A stretch of 6,807 bases of DNA from Chloroflexota bacterium (GTDB lineage Bacteria > Chloroflexota > Dehalococcoidia > SAR202 > UBA11138), in the NCBI GenBank assembly GCA_022561955.1, contig JADFQF010000074.1, forward strand, positions 1 to 6,807, given 5' to 3'. Position 1 is the first letter of the stretch, and each line of letters opens with the position of its first letter. The translations under genes were made by a program, and so were the position numbers. Positions 1-5,351 of this stretch are shown here, one piece after another. The notes under the pieces were generated by a model. It searched no databases. It was not told the DNA's origin and saw only the letters and a program-made list of their open reading frames with translations.

Positions 1-397
1 TGCGATAGGGTATGCCCAGGCTCTGTAGCAGGGGTTGCATCGCCAGGCCGCCCTCCGTCTGCCACGGGTCGCGCTCGCCCATCTCGCCGCGATAGCTGAT
101 GAGCATCAGCAGCGGAATCCGATAGAGCTGCGCCAGGGACACGATGCCGTTGACGGACGCTAGAAAGCCGTGGTTCTGCATGAGCATCGCCGACTTGACG
201 CCTGCGAGGTGAGCGCCCGCCGAGATGCCTACGCCCTCCTCTTCTTTGTTCAGCCGGACCAGCGTTACGTCAGGGTCTTCGTCGGACATGGAGACGAGAT
301 GGACCAGCCAGGTCTCGGGCAGTGCGGAGATGATGCGCACGCCGTTGGCCTTGAGAGCGTCGTAGATAATTCGAGAGTTTTCGATGGATACGGGCAC
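1..397 (-). CDS. Sulfopyruvate/phosphonopyruvate decarboxylase-like alpha subunit (TPP enzyme), 5' part only
   Basis: The 132 visible residues match the N-terminal, pyrimidine-binding half of thiamine-pyrophosphate decarboxylases split into two subunits (ComD of coenzyme M synthesis; the N-terminal half of phosphonopyruvate decarboxylase). Seen: ALPETWL near residues 25-31; NKEEEGVGI at 50-58, carrying the Glu that in this family activates the cofactor; AGAHLAG at 60-66; MQNHG at 73-77; and a core ending in LLMLISYRGE near 96-105 and LGIPY near 127-131. Such proteins decarboxylate a 2-oxo acid (sulfopyruvate or phosphonopyruvate) in the cytoplasm, and the partner beta subunit would lie beyond the left edge. 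I chose the GTG at 397-395 because AGGGG (408-404) sits 6 bases upstream and the promoter at 428-456 would start transcription near 421. That places the other in-frame GTG (424-422) at or before the transcript start. An in-frame TAA lies at 436-434. The family is fairly sure; the substrate is not known. It could also be a stand-alone TPP-binding protein of catabolic function. Confidence 0.82.
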   Translation of the reverse strand, partial: MPVSIENSRIIYDALKANGVRIISALPETWLVHLVSMSDEDPDVTLVRLNKEEEGVGISAGAHLAGVKSAMLMQNHGFLASVNGIVSLAQLYRIPLLMLISYRGEMGERDPWQTEGGLAMQPLLQSLGIPYR

Positions 398-427
398 ACC
401 AAACCCCTGCGGACCGTATGGCACAGG

Positions 428-456
428 ATTGTATTAGCACCGTCGGCGCGTGTCAA
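428..456 (-). promoter_or_regulatory. Sigma70-type promoter for the TPP decarboxylase gene
   Basis: On the minus strand a perfect -35 hexamer TTGACA (456-451) is followed by a 17-base spacer and a -10 hexamer TACAAT (433-428), five of six matches to consensus. Transcription would begin near position 421, leaving a leader of about 24 bases that contains the AGGGG ribosome binding site. It is the best promoter-like sequence I found in the window. Assigned from sequence only. Confidence 0.75.
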
Positions 457-579
457 ACCCGTGTCTACCCCGCCCATAACGCGGCCCACACGCAAATCTG
501 TGATTTTGCACACTGGCAACTAACCAAAGATGGCCCAAGGAACCCTTATGATGATCTTAGGATAGACGGAAATGACCTG

Positions 580-635
580 ATCCCTCGGCTAAATCCTCTG
601 TCCGACCCTCAAGCAATTCCTCGGCTAGCAAGGAA
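580..635. repeat. Two copies of a 12-base motif, the second inside a short dyad
   Basis: The motif AT[C/T]CCTCGGCTA occurs at 580-591 and 616-627 with one mismatch. The second copy overlaps the inverted repeat TTCCT (617-621) / AGGAA (631-635). The shape resembles small palindromic elements dispersed in many environmental bacterial genomes, but copy number cannot be judged from one window. Confidence 0.4.
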
Positions 636-670
636 CGACTCGTACCCCGTGGACTATCCACATTGAATTT

Positions 671-688
671 GGTTTCTCCTACGAAACC
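671..688. repeat. Inverted repeat GGTTTC / GAAACC upstream of ftsZ
   Basis: Perfect 6-base arms at 671-676 and 683-688 are separated by 6 bases, followed at 696-705 by the palindrome GCCGTACGGC. Either could be a regulator binding site or a leader hairpin of the ftsZ transcript. No T-run follows, so neither is a terminator. Function unknown. Confidence 0.35.
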
Positions 689-710
689 ATCGACCGCCGT
701 ACGGCCTCAG

Positions 711-736
711 GGCAGGTTTTTGTAAAAAAGGCAGGT
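711..736. repeat. Direct repeat GGCAGGT (x2) flanking a T-run/A-run block, upstream of ftsZ
   Basis: GGCAGGT occurs at 711-717 and 730-736, 19 bases start to start, which is just under two helical turns. Between the copies lie a run of five T and a run of six A. Same-face direct repeats 75-100 bases before a start codon are compatible with a protein-binding site controlling ftsZ, but no known operator consensus is recognised. Confidence 0.3.
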
Positions 737-792
737 ATCGATAAGTCAACCGCAGGAGTTTGTGAGAGCCATCGTACTGCTGTGCTCTCGCA

Positions 793-803
793 AGGAAGAG
801 GAG
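793..803 (+). promoter_or_regulatory. Ribosome binding site of ftsZ (decides the start)
   Basis: The purine-rich stretch AGGAAGAGGAG ends 8 bases before the ATG at 812. The alternative in-frame GTG at 782 has no comparable sequence upstream, so the ATG is the likely start. Confidence 0.8.
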
Positions 804-811
804 TAGATGTT

Positions 812-1891
812 ATGGCAGTGGAACGCCTGCTAGAAGACAGATCCGTATCTGAGGTACCCGAATTTGAATGGGACAGAGCACCGGCACGCATCAAGGTAGT
901 CGGCGTCGGCGGTGGAGGCTGCAACTGCGTTCGCAGAATGCTGCAGCACCGGCACGTCCCAGGCGTGGATTTCTGCGTCGTCAACACGGACATCAAGTCG
1001 CTGGAGACCGTCAAGGACGGGGCCGATATAATTCAGATCGGCGAAAAGGCGACCCGTGGATGGGGCGCTGGAGGCGACAACTCTTTAGGTGCGAGGGCGG
1101 CCGAAGAGTCCTCAACCGGACTGCGTCGGGCCCTCAAGGACGCAGAGCTCGTGTTTATTACGGCCGGCATGGGCGGTGGTACAGGCACGGGAGCCGCCCC
1201 CTACGTGGCCTACCTGGCCAAGGAGATGGGCGCCGTGGTGGTCGCGGTCGTGACGACGCCGTTCAGCTTCGAGGGCAGCCGCCGCATCGACAGGGCCATC
1301 GCCGGCGTGGCGAGGCTGCGGCCATATGTCGACAACCTCATAGTCATTCATAACGACCGCCTGCTGGAGTACGTGGACCACGATGCCCAGATGATCGAGG
1401 CGTTTCGCACCGCCGACGAGGTCGTGACGCAGGGCATCATGAGCGTCTCCGAGCTGATCAACGTCCCCGGTGAGATCAACGTCGACTTCGCCGACGTCAA
1501 GACGATCATGGCGAACCCCGGCGGAGCACTGATGGCGATGGGTCAGGGCCACGGCCACATGGGAGCCCTGGAGGCGGCCAAGCAGGCCATCGCGAACCCG
1601 TTGCTGGACATCTCCATCAAGGGTGCGAAGGGGGTCCTCTTCTCAGTCAAGGGTGGCGAAGAGCTTACTCTCGGCGGTGTAAACGCGGCCGGCGAGCTGA
1701 TCTCTCAGTCGGTCCGTAAGGACGCCGACATATACTTCGGCATGTCCATCGACGAGACCCTCGAGGACAAGGTGGTCATGACGCTCATCGCGACGGGGCT
1801 CAAGCAGGGCAACCTGACCAAGGCGATCTCGGGCCGTAAGGGCGGGATGTTTTCCGGAAAGATGAAGGCCGGCTCGTTCCTGGGCCGCTAG
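812..1891 (+). CDS. ftsZ: Cell division GTPase FtsZ
   Basis: FtsZ is the tubulin homologue that polymerises into the cytokinetic ring under the membrane at midcell, hydrolysing GTP at subunit interfaces. Seen in 359 residues: GVGGGGCNCV (31-40), NTD (58-60), the T3 loop region TRGWGAGGDNSLG (81-93), the tubulin signature GGGTGTGAAP (121-130), NDRLLE (181-186), and the synergy loop NVDFADV (223-229) with catalytic Asp225 and Asp228. The C-terminal activation domain ends near IATGL (326-330). Only 29 basic, Gly-rich residues follow, ending SFLGR, so the usual long linker and acidic C-terminal peptide for FtsA/SepF/ZipA binding are missing or minimal. In the T3 loop, the family's usual GLGAGGNPE reads GWGAGGDNS. 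The ATG at 812 is preferred over the in-frame GTG at 782 because GAGGAG (798-803) lies 8 bases before it. It forms its own unit, ended by a terminator at 1917-1946, with no ftsA or ftsQ beside it. Confidence 0.96.
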   Translation: MAVERLLEDRSVSEVPEFEWDRAPARIKVVGVGGGGCNCVRRMLQHRHVPGVDFCVVNTDIKSLETVKDGADIIQIGEKATRGWGAGGDNSLGARAAEESSTGLRRALKDAELVFITAGMGGGTGTGAAPYVAYLAKEMGAVVVAVVTTPFSFEGSRRIDRAIAGVARLRPYVDNLIVIHNDRLLEYVDHDAQMIEAFRTADEVVTQGIMSVSELINVPGEINVDFADVKTIMANPGGALMAMGQGHGHMGALEAAKQAIANPLLDISIKGAKGVLFSVKGGEELTLGGVNAAGELISQSVRKDADIYFGMSIDETLEDKVVMTLIATGLKQGNLTKAISGRKGGMFSGKMKAGSFLGR

Positions 1892-1916
1892 CGAAGAACA
1901 TGCATCAGCAAGCAGG

Positions 1917-1946
1917 AGGGGCGGCTCACGAGTCGCCCCTTTTTTT
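1917..1946 (+). terminator. Intrinsic terminator of ftsZ
   Basis: Arms AGGGGCGGCT (1917-1926) and AGTCGCCCCT (1931-1940) pair over 10 positions with one G-U wobble, closed by the tetraloop CACG and followed by an unbroken T-run (1940-1946). It sits 25 bases after the ftsZ stop. On the other strand the hairpin is not followed by a T-run, so it should act only on ftsZ transcripts. Confidence 0.93.
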
Positions 1947-2029
1947 CGTGTCTGGAGACTTTGCTACTCTCGGCAGGTTGGCCATCAACGGCTAGCTCCC
2001 GCACACTCTTGCGAAGGTGGGCTCTAATT

Positions 2030-2404
2030 TTAGCCACGAGATGAACGATAAGCCGAATTGTTGGGGTTCATCTGATTACTGCGATTATCATTCGCGGCCT
2101 GAAAAGAGGGGTTGTTGGGATTCATCGAATTGGATCGCTGATCATTTGAGGTTGTAGGCGAAGGAGAACGACCTAGCTCAAATCCCGCTCCAGAGGCGTC
2201 GTCAGTTGCTTGGGTGCTCGTCACTTCAGCTGCCTCCTCGATCTTCTTATATTCGGAGACAAAACCTAACGGGAATTTGTAGGAACAGTGTGGACATTCA
2301 ACTTTGAACTTATCACGGCTGTGCGCGCAGTCAGTAAGCATGCTGCCCAGGTTGACAATTATCTCTCCATCACATTTAGGGCAGTGTAATTGTAGGATGG
2401 TCAT
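2030..2404 (-). CDS. Small zinc-ribbon-like protein with Asn-rich repeat tail, function unknown
   Basis: I do not recognise a named family. The 124 residues split in two. The N-terminal part (1-50) has CPKC (8-11) and CPHC (37-40), a plausible four-cysteine zinc ribbon, with Cys26 and His28 between them. After an acidic stretch (51-70, EYKKIEEAAEV) comes a disordered Ser/Thr/Asn-rich tail with two tandem 18-residue units: NDQRSNSMNPNNPSFQAA (87-104) and NDNRSNQMNPNNSAYRSS (105-122), identical at 10 positions, then RG. There is no signal peptide or membrane segment, so it is probably cytoplasmic. Evidence that it is real: AAGGAGGA (2420-2413) lies exactly 8 bases before the ATG, and the cysteine pairs are well ordered. 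A weak promoter candidate is TTGCAC (2502-2497), 17 bases, TAATAC (2479-2474). It is divergent from rsmI and converges on ftsZ. Base composition is lower in GC than its neighbours (27 of 60 bases G or C at 2041-2100, against 40 of 60 at 1501-1560 in ftsZ). Confidence 0.8.
   Translation of the reverse strand: MTILQLHCPKCDGEIIVNLGSMLTDCAHSRDKFKVECPHCSYKFPLGFVSEYKKIEEAAEVTSTQATDDASGAGFELGRSPSPTTSNDQRSNSMNPNNPSFQAANDNRSNQMNPNNSAYRSSRG
2039..2146 (-). repeat. Two tandem 54-base units inside the zinc-ribbon gene
   Basis: Units at 2146-2093 and 2092-2039 encode 18 residues each with the shared pattern ND-x-RSN-x-MNPNN. The codons have drifted (for example around the two MNPNN blocks), so the duplication is not recent and the protein pattern, rather than the DNA, seems to be kept. 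Confidence 0.75.
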
Positions 2405-2412
2405 TATCTGAA

Positions 2413-2420
2413 TCCTCCTT
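2413..2420 (-). promoter_or_regulatory. Strong ribosome binding site of the zinc-ribbon gene
   Basis: On the minus strand AAGGAGGA (2420-2413) nearly equals the full anti-16S complement and stands 8 bases before the ATG at 2404. It is the strongest such site in the window and is the main argument that this small frame is translated. Confidence 0.8.
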
Positions 2421-2507
2421 GGAAGTTTCGCGCTTTTGAGTTCCTCGAGATGCTTCGTCGCCCAGGTTATTCAGTATTAGAGTCGGCCATAGAGATGTGC
2501 AATAATT

Positions 2508-2535
2508 CCGTTCGCCCTGAGCCTGTCGAAGGGCT
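2508..2535. repeat. REP-like palindromic element
   Basis: The core TTCGCCCTGAGCCTGTCGAA (2511-2530), followed by GGGC, forms a small hairpin with GCCCT (2514-2518) pairing AGGGC (2530-2534); an alternative pairing is TTCG (2511-2514) with CGAA (2527-2530). From memory, near-identical sequences are scattered through many environmental bacterial genomes as extragenic palindromes, and their spurious translation gives LRQAQGER-type peptides, as it does here on the minus strand. It lies between two divergent genes, a typical place for such elements. Confidence 0.65.
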
Positions 2536-2631
2536 GCCTCGTGCAACAACATCGCAAACCTAGGGGGGTCAATCACGATTTCGGAACAGGATAACATAAC
2601 ACGTCCTGACAGTCGCTCTGCTAAAATAATT

Positions 2632-2669
2632 TTCAACTGACGAGAATAATGAATCCAACGTCAATTGAA
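2632..2669. promoter_or_regulatory. Long inverted repeat just upstream of rsmI
   Basis: The arms TTCAACTGACG (2632-2642) and CGTCAATTGAA (2659-2669) match at 10 of 11 positions when inverted, with a 16-base AT-rich spacer. The right arm ends 2 bases before the GTG at 2672 and 11 bases before the ATG at 2681. It could be an operator covering the rsmI start region, or an RNA hairpin covering the start, where the single mismatch would be C-A. No Shine-Dalgarno sequence is seen near this start. Confidence 0.4.
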
Positions 2670-2680
2670 CTGTGTCCAAC

Positions 2681-3517
2681 ATGAAGACCCTCTACATAGT
2701 TTCGACTCCCATCGGCAACCTGGAGGACGTGACCCTTCGCGCCATGAGAATATTGCGCGAGGTCGCACTGGTCGCGGCCGAAGACACGAGGGTCACTCGT
2801 AAGCTCCTCAGCCGCTACGACATCCACACTCCGCTGGTCAGCTTTAACGAGAACAACCAGTCCAGGAAGCTTCCCGAGATTCTGAACGCCCTGAGCTCGG
2901 GCGACGTGGCCCTCGTCTGCGACGCCGGAACTCCGGGCGTCAACGACCCTGGAAACGAGCTCGTCATCGCCGCCGCGGACGCCGGCGCAACGGTCGTGCC
3001 GATTCCGGGCCCGTCCGCCGTCACCGCGGCCCTCGCCGTCAGTGGCTTGCAGGAGGGCCCTTTCGTCTATGTCGGATTCTTGCCCCGAAAAAAGGCGGAG
3101 CGCCGTAGGCTGTTGGAATCGCTGGCGTTGGAGGAGAAGACCCTCGTCGCCTTCGAGGCCCCCCATCGCCTTATCGCCGCCCTTCAGGACATGAGATCGG
3201 CGTTGGGGGACAGGAACATCGCGGTCTGCCGGGAGCTGACGAAGCTGCACGAAGAGATATTTCGCGGCAGCATCTCCGAATCGATTGAGCGTTTCACCGA
3301 GCCAAGGGGCGAATTCACGCTGGTGATCGAGGGTGCTCCCGTTTCCGAGGAGGATACGGCTCCGGACGATGCTTCGATTCTTGAGCTCATGAAGGAACAC
3401 AGAGGCAGGGGCGCCAGGGCAAGGGATGCCGTAGCCGCCGTCGCAGCCGTCACCGGAATATCGCGGCGCAAGGCCTACGATATTTGGCTGCTGTCTGGCA
3501 AAAAGGCGGTCGAATAA
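2681..3517 (+). CDS. rsmI: 16S rRNA (cytidine1402-2'-O)-methyltransferase RsmI
   Basis: RsmI uses S-adenosylmethionine to methylate the ribose of C1402 in 16S rRNA, in the P-site region of the small subunit. The 278 residues show the whole family pattern: TPIGNLEDVTLRA (9-21), AAEDTR (32-37), DAGTPGVNDPG (81-91), the SAM-pocket segment PIPGPSA (107-113), GFLPRK (132-137), EAPHR (159-163), RELTKLHEE (184-192) and GEFTLVIEG (210-218). A C-terminal basic helical domain carries GRGARARDA (242-250) and SRRKAYDIWL (261-270), as usual. Length is normal. The start is uncertain: ATG at 2681 gives the typical MKTLYIVSTPIGNL, while an in-frame GTG at 2672 would add three residues; an in-frame TGA at 2666-2668 excludes anything longer. 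Neither has a clear ribosome binding site, and an inverted repeat lies directly upstream. metG follows after 137 bases on the same strand. Confidence 0.95.
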   Translation: MKTLYIVSTPIGNLEDVTLRAMRILREVALVAAEDTRVTRKLLSRYDIHTPLVSFNENNQSRKLPEILNALSSGDVALVCDAGTPGVNDPGNELVIAAADAGATVVPIPGPSAVTAALAVSGLQEGPFVYVGFLPRKKAERRRLLESLALEEKTLVAFEAPHRLIAALQDMRSALGDRNIAVCRELTKLHEEIFRGSISESIERFTEPRGEFTLVIEGAPVSEEDTAPDDASILELMKEHRGRGARARDAVAAVAAVTGISRRKAYDIWLLSGKKAVE

Positions 3518-3654
3518 GAGGGCCGCGCGAGACCCGTTCGGCTTGTCTCACCTGTATGGGTCGACCTCCCGCCACGGACAAAATCATCCTCTCATATGGG
3601 ACGTCTGTGATACCATGTACAATCGAACCCCGAGCGCATTGGACCGGATGATTT

Positions 3655-5328
3655 ATGCCTGAGCGAATCCTTGTTGCAGTTGCATGGCCGTACGCCAACG
3701 GCTCGATTCATCTTGGCCATGTCGCCGGAGTTTACCTCCCAGCCGACATTTTTGCCCGCTACCATCGCATGAAGGGCAACGAGGTCCTCATGGTGTCGGG
3801 AAGCGACGCTCACGGCACGCCCGTTACGTTGACCGCCGAGCAGAGGGGGGTCACGGCCGAGGAGGTCACCAGCGAGTACCAGGCGGAGTTCCTGGATAAC
3901 TGGAAGCGCCTGGGCATAAGCTTCGACCTGTTCACCTCGACGCATACCGATAACCATGCCAAGGTATCCCAGGATATCTTCCTCAGTCTGTTGGAGCAGG
4001 GGCACATCTACAAGGACACCATGCGGCAGCCCTACTGCGAGAAAGACAACCGCTTCCTGGCGGACCGCTACGTCGAGGGCAAGTGTCCGCACTGCGGCTT
4101 CGACAACGCCAGGGGAGACCAGTGCGACAACTGCGGCAGAACGCTGGACCCGCAGGAGCTCATCGGCATGGCCTGTCGCATCTGTGGGAACGAGCCGGTC
4201 ATCCGGGAGACCGAGCATTTTTTTCTGAAGCTCAGCGAATTCGAGCAACCCCTCTTGGAGTGGGTCAGAGAGCAGACGCACTGGCGTCCCAACGTCCGCA
4301 ACTTCACCATCAGCTTTCTGGAGGGGGGACTGCACGACAGGGCCATCACCAGGGACATCAAGTGGGGAGTTCACCTACCCCTGGATGGCTACGAGGATAA
4401 GCGCCTCTACGTCTGGTTCGAGGCCGTCATCGGCTATCTCTCGGCCTCCAAGGAGTGGGCCGAGGCCTCCGGAGACGCGGACCGATGGAAGGCGTTTTGG
4501 CAGGGTGAGTGCCGGTCGTACTACTTCCTGGGCAAGGACAATATCCCCTTCCATACGGTGATATGGCCCGCAATGCTCTTGGGGTACGGCGGTCTGAACC
4601 TGCCGTACGACGTCCCCGCTAACGAGTACTTGAACCTCGAAGGCTCCCAGTTCTCGACGAGCCGCAACTGGGCGGTATGGCTTCCGGACTATCTCGACAA
4701 GTACGAGCCCGACCCGCTTCGATACGTGCTCGCGGCCGGCATGCCCGAAACGTCGGACTCGGACTTTTCGTGGCGCGAGTACGTAAGGCGCAACAACGAC
4801 GAGCTCGTGGCGACCTACGGCAACCTCGTACACCGTGTGCTCTCGATGGTGTATCGCAACTTCGACGGAAAGGCACCCGACCCGGGAGAGCTCGGAGACC
4901 CGGAAAAAGAGCTGCTGGACGAGGCCCGACGAAGGTTTCAGGAGACGGGCGAATCCATAGAGCTCGTCCGGCTTCGCGCGGCGCTGACCTCGGCGATGGC
5001 CCTTGCGCATGCCGCAAACCGATATCTGGACGCGAAGGAGCCCTGGCGTGCGGTCAAGTCCGACAAGGCCGACGCCGCAAGGACGCTCTGGGTGACGCTA
5101 TCGGTCATCAACTGCCTGAAGACCCTGCTCTACCCGTTCATCCCATTTTCGTCGGAGAGGCTTCACACGATGCTCGGATTCGCGGGCAGCGTGCGGGATT
5201 CGGGGTGGGCTTGGAGCCCCGATGACTTGTCGCCGGGGCAAAAGATGGAAAAACCTGAGCCCCTATTCGCGAAGCTCGATGAGGAGTTGGTCGAGGCTGA
5301 GGCGCTGCGAATCGGTCAAAGTGAATAG
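3655..5328 (+). CDS. metG: Methionine--tRNA ligase
   Basis: This class I aminoacyl-tRNA synthetase charges tRNA-Met in the cytoplasm. In 557 residues: the HIGH motif appears as HLGH (19-22) after AWPYANGSI; GSDAHGTP (49-56); an inserted zinc-knuckle region with CPHC (144-147), CDNC (157-160) and CRIC (174-177); ETEHFFLKL (185-193); LYVWFEAVIGYL (251-262); FLGKDNIPFHTVIWPA (291-306). The KMSKS loop is the variant QFSTSRNWAVW (332-342). The helical anticodon-binding domain begins near NNDELVATYGNLVHR (380-394) and contains NRYLDAKEPW. The protein stops after that domain, so the C-terminal tRNA-binding (EMAP-II-like) module of longer MetRS forms is absent. The ATG at 3655 is fixed by an in-frame TGA at 3649-3651 and by the need for the HIGH motif; the ribosome binding site (GGAT, 3646-3649) is weak. 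A possible -10 TACAAT lies at 3618-3623 without a good -35. The next gene starts 20 bases after the stop, so the two are probably cotranscribed. Confidence 0.97.
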   Translation: MPERILVAVAWPYANGSIHLGHVAGVYLPADIFARYHRMKGNEVLMVSGSDAHGTPVTLTAEQRGVTAEEVTSEYQAEFLDNWKRLGISFDLFTSTHTDNHAKVSQDIFLSLLEQGHIYKDTMRQPYCEKDNRFLADRYVEGKCPHCGFDNARGDQCDNCGRTLDPQELIGMACRICGNEPVIRETEHFFLKLSEFEQPLLEWVREQTHWRPNVRNFTISFLEGGLHDRAITRDIKWGVHLPLDGYEDKRLYVWFEAVIGYLSASKEWAEASGDADRWKAFWQGECRSYYFLGKDNIPFHTVIWPAMLLGYGGLNLPYDVPANEYLNLEGSQFSTSRNWAVWLPDYLDKYEPDPLRYVLAAGMPETSDSDFSWREYVRRNNDELVATYGNLVHRVLSMVYRNFDGKAPDPGELGDPEKELLDEARRRFQETGESIELVRLRAALTSAMALAHAANRYLDAKEPWRAVKSDKADAARTLWVTLSVINCLKTLLYPFIPFSSERLHTMLGFAGSVRDSGWAWSPDDLSPGQKMEKPEPLFAKLDEELVEAEALRIGQSE

Positions 5329-5334
5329 AGATTA

Positions 5335-5351
5335 AGAGGTAAATTGGATTG
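5335..5351 (+). promoter_or_regulatory. Ribosome binding site and TTG start of the polyprenyl synthase
   Basis: AGAGG (5335-5339) precedes the TTG codon (5349-5351) by 9 bases, right after the metG stop. No ATG or GTG lies between the upstream in-frame TAA (5340-5342) and the first conserved helix, which makes TTG the most likely start and suggests translation linked to metG. Confidence 0.65.

Larger units (their letters stand above)
457..781. other. Gene-free region upstream of ftsZ with repeats and small dyads
   Basis: I see no credible protein gene here; the open frames have no family signature or ribosome binding site. What can be seen: a 12-mer AT[C/T]CCTCGGCTA at 580-591 and again at 616-627 (36 bases apart), the second inside a TTCCT...AGGAA dyad (617-635); a perfect hairpin GTGGA-CTA-TCCAC (649-661); an inverted repeat GGTTTC/GAAACC (671-676, 683-688); a 10-base palindrome GCCGTACGGC (696-705); and a direct repeat GGCAGGT at 711-717 and 730-736 flanking a T-run and an A-run. 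The region should hold the ftsZ promoter, but I found no convincing -35/-10 pair for it. Confidence 0.5.

Noticed and set aside
170..523. Plus- and minus-strand open frames in other registers across the decarboxylase gene
   Set aside because: They are shadows of the real frame, which carries the conserved TPP-enzyme motifs over its whole visible length.
418..666. An 82-residue open frame on the plus strand in the gap before ftsZ
   Set aside because: It overlaps the decarboxylase promoter, has no ribosome binding site or family pattern, and runs through the small repeats, whose translation gives IPRLARND.
719..748. TTGTAA with a GATAAG-like -10 as the ftsZ promoter
   Set aside because: The best spacing is 14 bases and the -10 match is poor.
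2606..2627. CTGACA and TAAAAT as a promoter for rsmI
   Set aside because: The spacer is only 10 bases, too short for a sigma70 promoter.
2376..2636. An 86-residue open frame on the minus strand upstream of the zinc-ribbon gene
   Set aside because: It would start with TTG, has no ribosome binding site, overlaps the well-supported zinc-ribbon gene, and part of it (RQAQGER) is only the translation of the REP-like palindrome.
2633..3400. A 255-residue minus-strand frame opposite rsmI, and similar long antisense frames opposite metG and the polyprenyl synthase
   Set aside because: They arise from GC-rich codon bias on the opposite strand; none shows a domain pattern, while the plus-strand frames have complete family motifs.
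3529..3549. GAGAC/GTCTC inverted repeat after rsmI as a terminator
   Set aside because: It has a 5-base stem, an 11-base loop and no T-run after it; too weak to call.
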